A stretch of 59,026 bases of DNA from Brevundimonas sp. AAP58 (GCF_001295975.1 NZ_LJHU01000074.1:1-59026), one strand, 5' to 3'. Positions 42,377-51,385 are shown, counted from the stretch's first letter. The notes: generated by a model from the letters alone, not told the origin. A program made the numbers and translations.

Positions 42377-43138
42377 TCAGGCGCACAGCCCCCTCGGGGC
42401 CCCGTCCAGATGCAGGTGGTCGGCGTGGGCCTCGTTGTAGTCGGGACTGAGAACCGTCGAGAACACGCGGCAGGCCCCGTCCCGGATCCGCCGGATAAAG
42501 CCCGCCCCTTCAACGCCTTGCGGCCCCTGCCCGTCCCAGTCGGACTGGACCGAGACCGTGCGTCCATCCGCCAGGGTGACCGAGGCGACGTCCAGCGCAT
42601 TGGCCCGCGCGTGCTCGCTGGGACGGTCGTTCCGGTCGTCGGAGCCATAGATGCGGCGGCAGGAATAGGTGCCGAAATTGTTCACCGCCACGGGCGTGGA
42701 GCCATAGGCGGCCTCCGCGGCCGGCCTCAGAACCTGCCGGTCCCAGATGACGTAGCGGACCGCCAGCGGGCACTGCATGGTCAGGCCGCCGGGCCGGAGC
42801 GGCGTCACCGCGCCACCGGTGATGACCACGGCGTTCCTCACCTGGCAGAAGCCGCCGCCGTCGATGGCCTCGGCGCGGCGGACCTGAACGCCCGCATCCC
42901 GCAGCGTCTGGAGGCAGGCGGCGGTGACCGCCTCGACCTCTTCATCCGGCGCGGAAAAGGACACGGCGAAGTCCGCCACCTTGGCCGCCGTCGCCTGACC
43001 GATGGGGCGGTTCAGGTCCAGCGGCTTCCACGGCAGGTCCTGGGGCGGAGCGAAGACGTTCAGCAGGGCGAAGCCGGCGCACAGCGCCAGGCCGAGCTCC
43101 CACATCAGGTTCCAGAAATCGGCGAAGTCGCGCTTCAT
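42377..43138 (-). CDS. Extensin-like C-terminal domain protein
   Basis: A 253-residue protein with one N-terminal membrane helix (LMWELGLALCAGFALLNVF) and an extensin-like C-terminal domain (about 70-253). Marks are GGGFCQVRNAVVI, SCRRIYG, SEHARANALDV, SDWDGQGPQG and HADHLHLD. The His/Asp spacing is like that of D-Ala-D-Ala carboxypeptidase folds, so a zinc-dependent wall activity is likely, though not proven. Six Cys may form disulfides. It points to the periplasm. Common in Alphaproteobacteria. Confidence 0.85.
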   Translation of the reverse strand: MKRDFADFWNLMWELGLALCAGFALLNVFAPPQDLPWKPLDLNRPIGQATAAKVADFAVSFSAPDEEVEAVTAACLQTLRDAGVQVRRAEAIDGGGFCQVRNAVVITGGAVTPLRPGGLTMQCPLAVRYVIWDRQVLRPAAEAAYGSTPVAVNNFGTYSCRRIYGSDDRNDRPSEHARANALDVASVTLADGRTVSVQSDWDGQGPQGVEGAGFIRRIRDGACRVFSTVLSPDYNEAHADHLHLDGAPRGLCA

Positions 43139-43186
43139 GCCCGATCAACATGAAGCGCGGCGGTTCGATCCGCCAGCGACAACCCG

Positions 43187-44281
43187 TCAGGTCGCCTGGA
43201 TCAGGGCCGGGATCAGCTGGCGGCAGGCCTGAGCGCCGGCCATGCCGTCGTTCGACGCCGCCACGAAGGCGCGTCCCGCCCCCGGCGCCACCCAAGCCGA
43301 CAGATACCACATCGTGTTGGAGCCATCGTGGGTCAGGGCCGGACCGCCCGCCCAGGACTGACCTTCGGCGATGATCCATCCCCCGCCGTACGCTGGCCGG
43401 CCCGAACCCGCCGATCGGGTCAGAACCGCCATCGTGTCCGCAGAAAGGAGGCCGGCGCCGTCGTTCAGGAACAACCCGAGGAAGCGCGCATAGTCGCCCA
43501 GCGTCATATGGGCGGTGCCCGCCGGTCCGAGCGCGAGGGGATTGTCGGAGCCCGGGTTCGCCGGATCGATCGCGGTCCCGCCGCGATGCCCCCAGGGCTG
43601 GTCCCCCGGTGGCGCGCCGAACCCGCCGCTGCGGATGCCCAGCGGCGCGAACAGATCGGTCCGCAGGACCTCTTCCCACGGCTGACCGGTCAACGCCTCG
43701 ATCGCGGCGCCGAGGACGATGTAGTTGGCGTTGCCATAGGCGAAGGTTCCCGGTGTCCCTGCGGGCGGCACGGCCAGCATGGCCTCCACGAGCGCCCGGC
43801 GCTGCTCGGGCAGGCTTCGCGGATCGGATCGCGCCGTCATCAGCCAGGTCCGACCCATCGCCGTCTGATCCGACAGGCCCGCGACATGGCCCATGACGGC
43901 GGTCAGGGCCGTATCGCGCCACGTCTCATGCATCGCCATGTCGGGCAGCGTCTGAGACAGGGTCGCCGACCAGCTGGCCCGGCCCTGATCGACCAGGCGG
44001 CCATACAGGGCCGCGGTCATGGCCTTGGTGTTGGACCCCAGGTGCCAGCGGTCATCCGCGGTCACGGCATCCGGTGATGCCGCGCGACGCACCCCGCGCG
44101 CCCCGATCCATAGCGGTCCGTCCCGGCCCACGACCATGCCGGCCAGCGCGGGCGCCGCGCCTTCGCCCGCCGCGATCCGGTCGAGGGCGGCGTCCCATGC
44201 GCGGGCGTCGGCGCCCGCTGACCCGGCTCCGACGACGGCGAGGGCGGCGGTCCCCACCAGCAGCTCTCGTCTTGTGCTCAT
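43187..44281 (-). CDS. Beta-lactamase-family serine hydrolase (class C / D-aminopeptidase-like)
   Basis: A 364-residue exported protein with an Arg-Arg hydrophobic signal (about 1-25), possibly Tat-dependent. The serine-acyl enzyme motifs are Ser83-x-x-Lys86 (GSNTKAMTA), Tyr182-x-Asn184 (AYGNANY) and a late HDG in place of KTG. It belongs to the broad beta-lactamase/esterase/peptidase group. True beta-lactamase activity cannot be claimed; most relatives are esterases or D-peptidases. It diverges from ppk2 across 74 bp. Confidence 0.85.
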   Translation of the reverse strand: MSTRRELLVGTAALAVVGAGSAGADARAWDAALDRIAAGEGAAPALAGMVVGRDGPLWIGARGVRRAASPDAVTADDRWHLGSNTKAMTAALYGRLVDQGRASWSATLSQTLPDMAMHETWRDTALTAVMGHVAGLSDQTAMGRTWLMTARSDPRSLPEQRRALVEAMLAVPPAGTPGTFAYGNANYIVLGAAIEALTGQPWEEVLRTDLFAPLGIRSGGFGAPPGDQPWGHRGGTAIDPANPGSDNPLALGPAGTAHMTLGDYARFLGLFLNDGAGLLSADTMAVLTRSAGSGRPAYGGGWIIAEGQSWAGGPALTHDGSNTMWYLSAWVAPGAGRAFVAASNDGMAGAQACRQLIPALIQAT

Positions 44282-44355
44282 GGGACCAGACTGTGCGATC
44301 GGACTCGACGCGCCAACTTAAATCGCTGCAACCTCGCCGAGGCAAGGAGACGACC

Positions 44356-45102
44356 ATGGGCAAGAAGGACGACTACGAGGCCGAGCTGGAGAAGCTCCAG
44401 ATCGAGCTGGTCGATACCCAGCACTGGTCGATCGAACAGGGCCAGAAAGTGCTGATCGTGTTCGAGGGCCGCGACAGCGCGGGCAAGGACGGGGCCATCA
44501 AGCGCATCACCGAGTTCGCCTCGCCGCGCCAGACCCGCGTCGTCGCCCTGCCCAAGCCGACCGAGCGCGAGACCACCCAGTGGTATTTCCAGCGCTATGT
44601 CCCCCATCTGCCGGCGGCGGGCGAGTGGGTGATCTTCAACCGGTCCTGGTACAATCGCGCCGGGGTCGAGCCCGTCATGGGCTTCTGCACGCCCGAACAG
44701 CACGAGCAGTTCCTGAAGGACGTGCCGCATTTCGAGACCATGCTGCGCGGCTCGGGGATCCAGCTGATCAAGATCTGGCTGGACATCTCCAAGGCCGAGC
44801 AGGCCAAGCGGCTGGCGGAGCGGGTCGACGACCCCCTGAAGCGGTTCAAGGTCTCGTCGCTGGACGCCGAGGCGCAAAAGCGGTGGGACGCCTATTCCGC
44901 CGCGCGCGACCGCATGCTGGACGAATGCCACACCAAGCACGGGCCGTGGACGGTCGTGGCCACCGACGACAAGAAGACCGCCCGCATCAACGTCATCCGC
45001 CACATCCTGACCGAGCTGAAACGGCCGGGATCGAAGGTGAAGCGGCCGGACCGCGAGGTGGTCTTCGCCGCCGACGACCACCAGGGGCGGCTGAATCCCT
45101 AG
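44356..45102 (+). CDS. ppk2: Polyphosphate kinase 2
   Basis: A 248-residue PPK2-family kinase that moves phosphate between polyphosphate and nucleotides. Walker A-like GRDSAGKDG (about 38-46), the lid segment QRYVPHLPAAGEWVIFNRSWYNRAGVEPVMGF, and WLDISKAEQAKR identify the family. AAGGAG lies 7 nt before the ATG. Whether it makes GTP/ATP or polyphosphate is not decided by the sequence. The single-domain length is typical of class I. No ppk1 or ppx is nearby. Confidence 0.92.
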   Translation: MGKKDDYEAELEKLQIELVDTQHWSIEQGQKVLIVFEGRDSAGKDGAIKRITEFASPRQTRVVALPKPTERETTQWYFQRYVPHLPAAGEWVIFNRSWYNRAGVEPVMGFCTPEQHEQFLKDVPHFETMLRGSGIQLIKIWLDISKAEQAKRLAERVDDPLKRFKVSSLDAEAQKRWDAYSAARDRMLDECHTKHGPWTVVATDDKKTARINVIRHILTELKRPGSKVKRPDREVVFAADDHQGRLNP

Positions 45103-45127
45103 CTCCGCCTCTAGCCGCTAGAATACC

Positions 45128-45169
45128 TTGTCATCCCGGCTCTCCGCTCCGCTTCGGCCGGGATGACAA
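45128..45169. repeat. REP-like palindrome, family B copy 1
   Basis: TGTCATCCCGGC (45129-45140) and GCCGGGATGACA (45157-45168) form a perfect 12-bp inverted repeat around CTCCGCTCCGCTTC-type sequence. It is the complete form of the element whose shorter versions lie at 47349-47386 and 47800-47837. It lies between ppk2 and the stop of the first S46 gene, where it could end both converging transcripts. Confidence 0.85.
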
Positions 45170-45203
45170 TCCTTGGGACACTTATGACAGAAGTGGTGCG
45201 GCC

Positions 45204-47282
45204 TCAGTCGGCCCCCAGCTCTTCCACCAGCCGGTCCATGCCATAGACATCGCGCAGCGCCGTCGTCACCGCGCCGGTGGTGACGATCACGCTGCGGTTG
45301 ACGTCGCGGTCGTAGCCGTAGGCGTTCCTCTGGGTCAGGACGGTGGAGTCGAAGTTGGCCCCGACGATCTCGCCCGCCTCATTGACCACCGGAGAGCCCG
45401 ACGAGCCGCCGATGGTATCGGACGACACCGTCATGTTCAGCACCGTGTCGCCGTCGATGGCGTCGCGCGCGGCCAGCAGCCGGGGCGCCACGTCGAACGG
45501 GGCGGCACCCGTCGCCCGGTCCCACAGGCCGTCGAAGGTGGTGAAGCCGTCGAACCTCTGGCCCGGCACGTCGGAGCCCTCGATCAGGCCGTAGGTCAGG
45601 CGGAGTGTCCCCGTCGCATCGGGATAGACGCTGTCGCCATAGGCGGCGAAGCGGGCGGCGGCGAGGCGTTCGGAGGCCTGTTCCGTCGGGGCCTGGACGC
45701 GGGTCTCCCAGTCGGCGCGCACGCCGCGCGTCACGTCCTGGATCGACAGCATCCACTGGATCAGGGGATCGTTCGACGCCCGGATGGCCTCGATGCCGCC
45801 GTCCCAGAGGGCGCGGCGCACGGCCGGGTCGGCCAGGGTGGAGCCCTCGACCAGACGCGCCGACAGGGCCTCGGGGGACTCACGGCCGAGCAGGGTGCGC
45901 ACGCGCGGATCGTCGACCGTCAGCCACTCGCGGGTCTTGGACAGCCACCATTCCATGCGGACCTGCTCCAGCTCCGGATAGACCGGGCCCTGGGCCATGA
46001 TGGCATTCTCCACCGCGCCCAGCCGGGCGTCGCCGTATTCCGGCAGGCGTTCGGCCGAGGGTTTCTCGCGCTCCTGGGCTGCGCGAACCAGCGTGCGGGC
46101 ATAGTTGAACAGGACCGAGCCGCCGCCCGGCGACGTCGTGCCGATGCCCGTCCCGCCTTCCAGCAGGGCCATGGGCACATAGAGCTCACGCACCGCTGGC
46201 TGCACGGCCGAGAGCGCGCCCCATGGATCCGCGGCCGCCTCGGCCATCGCGGTGTCGGCGGCGACACGGGCGCGGAAGTCGGCCTCGGCCTCGGCGCGGC
46301 GGCTCATGAAGCCGGCGTCGGTCAGGGCGCGCATGCGGCCCAGTCCGCGCTTGTAGGTGTTTTCCAGACCCACGATCGGGTCCATGGCCATGAAGGCGTT
46401 CTCTTCGCTCTCGGCGGCGAAACGGATCAGCCGGCCACGCAGCTCCGACGCGATCAGCTGGTCCAGCGGCAGGACGACGTCGCGGATGGACGCCAGCTGG
46501 TCCTGGGTCAGCAGACGCTGCGTCGATCCGGGGCTGCCGGACACGAAGACGGGCGTGCCGGTCACCGGCTGGTCATCGTTCCAGACGAAGTGGGTCGGCG
46601 TCGCGACCGGCTGGCCGTTCTCGTACAGGCGCACGAAGGCGGCATCGATGGCGAAGCGCGGGAAGGAGAAGTTGTCCAGGTCCCCGCCGAAGGTCGCCGC
46701 CCGGTCCTCGGGCGCCCAGGCCAGACGCACGTCGGTGTAGCGCTTGTAGGCATAGAGCTTGAACTGGCCGCCGCGATAAAGGCTGACGACCTGACAGCGG
46801 CGGTCGGAGGCGCCCTGGCAGGCTTCCTGTTCGATGCGGCCGATCTCGGCGTCGCGGGCGCGGGTGAAGGCCTGGCCCGTCAGACCGGCGCCCGCCGCCC
46901 TGACGCGCTCGGTGACGTCGGTGATGTCGGTCAGGATCTCGGCCGTCCCGCCGGGGCAGCGCAGTTCCTCTTCGCGGGTGCGCGGCGTGAAGCCGGTCGC
47001 GGCATAGTTCACGGCTTGCGTCGACAGATTGGCCACGCAGCTGGCGACGCAGTGGTTGTTGGTCAGCACCAGCCCCTGGGCCGAGACGATGCCCGCCGAG
47101 CACCCGCCGAACCTGGCCGAACTCAGCCGCACCCGGTCCAGCCACGCCTGATCGATGTTCGTCCCCAGCGTCTGGTTCGCCCGCGCGATGGGGAAGTTGT
47201 CGAAGGTCCACATGCCTTCCTCGGCAGAGGCGGCGGTGGCGGAGAGGAGGACGGCGGTGGTGGCGAGAAGGAGAAGGCGCAT
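45204..47282 (-). CDS. S46-family dipeptidyl peptidase, DPP11-like
   Basis: A 692-residue exported serine exopeptidase (signal about 1-20, ASAE) of the chymotrypsin-fold S46 family that releases dipeptides. Catalytic His77 (TNNHCV) and Ser628 (GGSSGSPVVN) are visible. The residue 18 positions after the Ser (Ser646, in NFDST) matches the family's S1-specificity site: Gly there gives DPP7-type hydrophobic preference, Arg or Ser gives DPP11-type acidic preference. This copy therefore should prefer Asp/Glu. I start at ATG 47282 (MRLLLL, signal peptide), with GGAG upstream. The second S46 gene lies upstream on the same strand, separated by the GIY-YIG cassette. Confidence 0.9.
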   Translation of the reverse strand: MRLLLLATTAVLLSATAASAEEGMWTFDNFPIARANQTLGTNIDQAWLDRVRLSSARFGGCSAGIVSAQGLVLTNNHCVASCVANLSTQAVNYAATGFTPRTREEELRCPGGTAEILTDITDVTERVRAAGAGLTGQAFTRARDAEIGRIEQEACQGASDRRCQVVSLYRGGQFKLYAYKRYTDVRLAWAPEDRAATFGGDLDNFSFPRFAIDAAFVRLYENGQPVATPTHFVWNDDQPVTGTPVFVSGSPGSTQRLLTQDQLASIRDVVLPLDQLIASELRGRLIRFAAESEENAFMAMDPIVGLENTYKRGLGRMRALTDAGFMSRRAEAEADFRARVAADTAMAEAAADPWGALSAVQPAVRELYVPMALLEGGTGIGTTSPGGGSVLFNYARTLVRAAQEREKPSAERLPEYGDARLGAVENAIMAQGPVYPELEQVRMEWWLSKTREWLTVDDPRVRTLLGRESPEALSARLVEGSTLADPAVRRALWDGGIEAIRASNDPLIQWMLSIQDVTRGVRADWETRVQAPTEQASERLAAARFAAYGDSVYPDATGTLRLTYGLIEGSDVPGQRFDGFTTFDGLWDRATGAAPFDVAPRLLAARDAIDGDTVLNMTVSSDTIGGSSGSPVVNEAGEIVGANFDSTVLTQRNAYGYDRDVNRSVIVTTGAVTTALRDVYGMDRLVEELGAD

Positions 47283-47348
47283 GGGGGACTCCGGATTTCG
47301 GGCGGGAATGGAGGGGATCACGCCGGATGGGTCAAGTTGCGCACGGAT

Positions 47349-47386
47349 TTGTCATCCCGGCCGAAGCGCAGCGGAGAGCCGGGACG
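47349..47386 (+). repeat. REP-like repeat, family B copy 2 (left arm of cassette)
   Basis: Begins TTGTCATCCCGGCCGAAGC and is a 38-bp inverted copy of 47800-47837, differing at one position. It is truncated on its distal side compared with the full palindrome at 45128-45169 (ends GGGACG instead of GGGATGACAA). Confidence 0.85.
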
Positions 47387-47446
47387 CACGGCTGGGTTCT
47401 TTGACTCCCTCCCGGAAATCGCGCAACGATTGTCCGGGAGACGGGC

Positions 47447-47764
47447 ATGCGTGACTTCGATTTCTGGGTCTATATGCTGGCCGATGCACCATGCGGCTGG
47501 CTGTACGTCGGGATGACGAATGATCTGATCAGGCGAGTCGAGGAGCACAAGCTCGGCGTGTTCGACGGCTACACCCGCGAGCACGGGATCGACCAGTTGG
47601 TCTGGTACGAGCATCATCGCTACGTCGATCAGGCGATCCTGCGTGAGAAGCGGATCAAGCGGTGGCAGCGACCTTGGAAGTTCGCCCTGGTCGAGAAGGA
47701 CAATCCACGGTGGGCCGATCTTTATAGCCAGTTGCGGGCAGGCCGTGGCCCGGATCAGACCTGA
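47447..47764 (+). CDS. GIY-YIG domain nuclease
   Basis: A 105-residue single-domain protein. The GIY and YIG equivalents are WVYML (about 7-11) and LYVGMT (19-24), followed by the catalytic Arg in NDLIRRVEEH and a Tyr/Glu in LVWYEHH and AILREKRIKRW. It belongs to the UPF0213/YhbQ-like group of stand-alone GIY-YIG proteins, abundant and often multi-copy in alphaproteobacterial genomes, as I recall. GGGAG lies about 7 nt before the ATG. It is on the opposite strand to the flanking S46 genes and lies between inverted repeats. Confidence 0.88.
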   Translation: MRDFDFWVYMLADAPCGWLYVGMTNDLIRRVEEHKLGVFDGYTREHGIDQLVWYEHHRYVDQAILREKRIKRWQRPWKFALVEKDNPRWADLYSQLRAGRGPDQT

Positions 47765-47799
47765 CGGTCTGTCCGGGCCTTCAGACATTTGCGGCGGCT

Positions 47800-47837
47800 C
47801 GTCCCGGCTCTTCGCTGCGCTTCGGCCGGGATGACAA
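47800..47837 (-). repeat. REP-like repeat, family B copy 3 (right arm of cassette)
   Basis: The minus-strand reading matches 47349-47386 at 37 of 38 positions (difference: CGAAGAG against CGGAGAG). It lies 36 bp after the GIY-YIG stop and 36 bp before the stop of the second S46 gene. Confidence 0.85.
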
Positions 47838-47873
47838 TCGTGCGCCTCCCCCGAGGGGGAGGGAGAGGTCGAC

Positions 47874-49943
47874 CTATTCGACCCCGAGTTCCTCGAGCAG
47901 GCGGGGCTGCTGGTAGACGTTGCGGAGGGCCTCGGTGATCGCCGCCGTCGACACCGTCACCGTGCGGTTCAGCGCCGCGTCGTAGCCGAAGGCGCCGCCG
48001 AGCGAGTGGATGTTGCCGTCGAAGGCCGCGCCGACCACCTCGCCGTCGGCGTTGATCACGGGCGAACCCGAGTTGCCGCCGATGATGTCGTTGGTGGAGC
48101 TGAAGTTGTAGACGACGTCCTTGTTGACCCGGTCCTCGGCGGCCGCGAAGGCCTCGGACAGGACGAAGGGGGCCGAGCCCGTGGCGCGCTCATACAGGCC
48201 ACCGATCCGGGTGAAGGGCTCGACCTCCGTGCCGCGCCAGGTCCAGCCCTCGACCGCCCCATAGGACAGGCGCAGCGAGAAGGTCGCGTCGGGATACTGG
48301 TTGGTGCCGTAAGCCGCGAAGCGGGCCTGGGCGATGCGTTCGGCGGCGCGCGCGGTCGGGCCCGACACCGTTGATTCCCACTGGGCGCGCAGGAACTGGG
48401 CCGCGTCGTCGTTCCGCATCACGAACTCGATCATCGGGTCGCCCGAGGCGGCCAGCTGTTCCGGCGTCATGGCCAGAAGCTGGGCGCGGCGGGCGGGGTC
48501 GGCCAGACCCGTGCCCGACACGAGGCGGTCCGCCAGGGCCTCGGGGCTCTCGCGGCCCAGCAGACGCTGGACGTCGGGATTGTCGACGGTCAGGTATTCA
48601 CGGGTTTTGGACAGCCAGAAGGACAGGTAGATCTCTTCCAGGTCCGCCTCGATCGGCGTCACTGCGGCGAGGCGACGGCCGAGCGCGGCGATGTCGGCGT
48701 CGGAGTTGCCAGGACGGCGCTGATCCGCCGGCTTGGCCCGTTCCTTCGACGCGCGGACGATGGCGCGGGCATAGCTGTAAAGCAGCGAGCGCTGGCCAGC
48801 GGCGGCCTCCAGCTGGCGGAAGGGAATGAACAGGTCCGCCGCCCTGTCCTCGACGGCGGTCAGCTCGCTCCAGGGATCGCCGATGCGCTCAGCCAGCGCG
48901 GGATCGGCGGCGACGGCGGCGCGCAGCTGGGCCTCCTCCTCGCGCTTCCTGCCCAGGAAGTCGGGGTCGAGCAGGGCCTGCTGCTGGCCGAAGGTGGCCT
49001 TGAAGCTGTTCTCGATGCCGAACAGCGGATCGACCGAGACGCGCGCGGCCTCTTCGCCGGTGAAGGCGTACTGCTGGATGCGGCCGCGCAGTTCCGACAG
49101 CTGGAGCAGGGTCGTCGGCTGGACCTGATCGCGCAGACGCTCCAGCTGATCGACGGTCAGAAGACGCGAGGTCGAGCCGGGATTGCCCGCCACGAAGACG
49201 GGGTCGCCCTCTTCCGGCACCTCGGTGGTCCAGGTCAGGTGGTTCGGCGTCTCGACCGGCTGGCCGTTCTCGTAGAGGCGCAGGAAGGCGAAATCGAGCG
49301 CGAAGCGGGGGAAGTTGAAGTTGTCCGGGTCACCGCCGAAGAAGGCCGCCTGGAACTCCGGCGCGAAGGCCAAACGCACGTCCTCATAGCGGCGGAACTC
49401 GTACAGGGCATAGCGGCCGCCACGGTAGAAGCTGATGACCTGGCAGGTGCGGGTCCGGTCGTCGCCGCAGGCCTCGCGCTGGATCGCCTGCTGTTCGGCC
49501 CCACGCGCCTGGACGAAGGCTGCGCCCTCCAGCCCCTCACCGGCCGCCAGGATGCGGTCGGTGACGTCGGTGATGTTGGTCAGGATCTCGGCCGTCTGTC
49601 CGGCGCACTGGCGCTCGTCCTCGCGGGTCGCGGGACGGAAGCCGGCGGCGACGAAGTCGTTCTGGGCGTCCGACAGGTCCTGGACGCAGGAGACGACGCA
49701 GTGGTGGTTGGTCAGGACCAGACCATTGGGCGACACCACCGAGGCCGAGCAGCCCTGGATGCGGACGGCGGCGTTCCTCACGCGGTCGAGCCACGCCTGG
49801 TCGATGCGGGTGCCGTATTTGTCGTTCACCGTCTGGATCGGGAAGTTGTCGAACGTCCACATCCCCTCGTCCGCCAGCGCCGGGTTGGCGGCGAACGACA
49901 GGGCGACGAGCGAGGCGGCGAGGCCAAGACGGCGAAGCGACAT
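47874..49943 (-). CDS. S46-family dipeptidyl peptidase, DPP7-like
   Basis: A 689-residue exported paralogue of the S46 gene at 45204 (signal about 1-24, ALADE). Catalytic His81 (TNHHCV) and Ser625 (GGNSGSPVIN). The S1 site, 18 residues on, is Gly643 (AFDGN), the DPP7 type with broad or hydrophobic preference. Together with the DPP11-like paralogue, the pair would cover acidic and hydrophobic dipeptides from environmental protein. Start ATG 49943 with GGAG upstream; the longer frame lacks a signal at its start. Confidence 0.9.
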   Translation of the reverse strand: MSLRRLGLAASLVALSFAANPALADEGMWTFDNFPIQTVNDKYGTRIDQAWLDRVRNAAVRIQGCSASVVSPNGLVLTNHHCVVSCVQDLSDAQNDFVAAGFRPATREDERQCAGQTAEILTNITDVTDRILAAGEGLEGAAFVQARGAEQQAIQREACGDDRTRTCQVISFYRGGRYALYEFRRYEDVRLAFAPEFQAAFFGGDPDNFNFPRFALDFAFLRLYENGQPVETPNHLTWTTEVPEEGDPVFVAGNPGSTSRLLTVDQLERLRDQVQPTTLLQLSELRGRIQQYAFTGEEAARVSVDPLFGIENSFKATFGQQQALLDPDFLGRKREEEAQLRAAVAADPALAERIGDPWSELTAVEDRAADLFIPFRQLEAAAGQRSLLYSYARAIVRASKERAKPADQRRPGNSDADIAALGRRLAAVTPIEADLEEIYLSFWLSKTREYLTVDNPDVQRLLGRESPEALADRLVSGTGLADPARRAQLLAMTPEQLAASGDPMIEFVMRNDDAAQFLRAQWESTVSGPTARAAERIAQARFAAYGTNQYPDATFSLRLSYGAVEGWTWRGTEVEPFTRIGGLYERATGSAPFVLSEAFAAAEDRVNKDVVYNFSSTNDIIGGNSGSPVINADGEVVGAAFDGNIHSLGGAFGYDAALNRTVTVSTAAITEALRNVYQQPRLLEELGVE

Positions 49944-50209
49944 AGGGGGGATCTCCGGAGGGGGCGTTATCTTGTGACTAGGCCCAAGGCACATGCGCGA
50001 GCAAGGTTAGCCCGATCGGGGTGAACGCGGAATGACGAGCGACGGCGGTTGCGATGGCGCACGATTGTCATCATGACGCTCCCTCGGGTCTGCTCGTCCC
50101 GTCCCTAGCGTCGCAATATCGATGACAAGCGTCCTTACCCCGATTTAACTTGGTGGGAAGGCTCGGGGGCGTCAGATAACGCCACACGTCAGGGACACTT
50201 CTGTCACAC

Positions 50210-51385
50210 ATGTCGCTCGCCCTATCTACGCTGCTGTTCGAGTGGCGCCGCTACATGGCGGCCGTCATGGCGCTGGCCCTGTCCGGCCTGCTGGTGCTGG
50301 CCATGACCGGGGTGTTCATCGGCATCGGCAAGAGCTTCACCGCGACCATCGAGCGGTCGAGCGCCGACATAATCATCATGCAGCCCGGCGCGACACGGCT
50401 TGGTGACGGACCGTCAGGCGTGCCGCGCCGCTTTATTCCCCTGGCCTACAATCACCCGGAGGTTGTCGAGGTCCGCCCCCTGGCAGGAAGCTGGGGTCAA
50501 TTTCAGAGCATCCGCGACTACAATCCGACGCTGAGCCAAGCCGAACGGGCCCGGCTGAGAGCCCCGAGGGCCCAAGGCGTTCAGGTCAACGTCATCGACA
50601 CCGCTCCAGGCGCCGTGACCATCCCGGTCGACTATTCCGAGGAACTGGTCGAAGCGCTGCGGCAGCCCTTCACCATCGCGATCGATGAAACGACGCTGCG
50701 CACCCTTGGCGTGGAGCTTGGAGACAAGGCCCTGTTCAACGGGCGCACGGTGACCGTGGTGGGCGTTCTGCGCGGGTATCCCAACCCCATGCAGCCTGCG
50801 ATCGTGATGTCTCGGGACAGCCTGCGCATGCTGGGCCAGATCAATGACAGCAGCCCGCAGGTCGGACCGCTCATGATCAAGGTCCAGAACCCGGCTCAGT
50901 CGGAGCGGGTCGCCGAGGAGCTGAATGCGTCCGGCGACGGACGCTGGCGGGCCTGGACCCGGCAGGAACTCGCCGACGCCAATCAGAACGCCATGTTCGA
51001 GGAGGGCATTCTGGTCATCATCCTGGGCGGCTGCGTGGTCCTCGGAACGATCATCGGCGTCGCCATCACCTGGCAGACCCTTCGCGGGGCCATCATGGCC
51101 AATATCAAGGAGTTCGCCTCGCTCCGCGCCCTGGGCGTGGGTATGGGATCGCTCCGGCGCATCGTCATGGAGCTGAGCTTCTGGGTCGGCTGTGTCGGCG
51201 TGCTCGCTGCGGTCGGACTGACATGGCTGGTCGCGCAACTGGCTATGGCGAACGGCATCATCATCGCCTTGCCGCCGATCCTGCTGATCATCGTCAGCAT
51301 TGGCCTGATCGTCATCGCCATGCTGTCGGGAATGCTGTCCCTCGGCGTCCTCAAGAACAGCCAGCCGGCGGACCTGCTGCGATGA
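50210..51385 (+). CDS. ABC transporter permease (MacB/DevC-like)
   Basis: A 391-residue permease with one N-terminal helix (about 18-38), a large periplasmic domain (about 45-265) and three C-terminal helices (about 270-295, 325-350, 358-382), the MacB/FtsX fold. Family phrase KEFASLRALGVG follows the second helix. Its stop overlaps the ATPase ATG. With the ATPase and the membrane-fusion protein it forms a DevCAB-like exporter that would need an outer-membrane TolC-type partner, not in this window. The substrate is unknown. No clear Shine-Dalgarno precedes the ATG. Confidence 0.85.
   Translation: MSLALSTLLFEWRRYMAAVMALALSGLLVLAMTGVFIGIGKSFTATIERSSADIIIMQPGATRLGDGPSGVPRRFIPLAYNHPEVVEVRPLAGSWGQFQSIRDYNPTLSQAERARLRAPRAQGVQVNVIDTAPGAVTIPVDYSEELVEALRQPFTIAIDETTLRTLGVELGDKALFNGRTVTVVGVLRGYPNPMQPAIVMSRDSLRMLGQINDSSPQVGPLMIKVQNPAQSERVAEELNASGDGRWRAWTRQELADANQNAMFEEGILVIILGGCVVLGTIIGVAITWQTLRGAIMANIKEFASLRALGVGMGSLRRIVMELSFWVGCVGVLAAVGLTWLVAQLAMANGIIIALPPILLIIVSIGLIVIAMLSGMLSLGVLKNSQPADLLR

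Larger units (their letters stand above)
47349..47837 (+). mobile_element. Putative GIY-YIG cassette bounded by 38-bp inverted repeats
   Basis: A 489-bp unit: inverted 38-bp repeats with a single mismatch at its ends and one gene, a GIY-YIG nuclease, inside. It sits between two S46 genes that are on the same strand and were probably once adjacent. The end repeats are family B REP-like palindromes also present alone at 45128-45169. The arrangement resembles transposase-linked REP elements, with GIY-YIG instead of a Y1 transposase. That it moves is inference; no target-site duplication is visible to me. Confidence 0.5.

Noticed and set aside
43187..44281. Antibiotic-resistance beta-lactamase
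   Set aside because: The fold motifs are there, but KTG is replaced by HDG and the closest resemblance is to general serine hydrolases of this group.
44580..47516. 978-codon open frame on the plus strand across the first S46 gene
   Set aside because: It is antisense to a clear S46 peptidase; high GC leaves long open frames on the complementary strand. Gly/Arg/Ala-rich with no domain.
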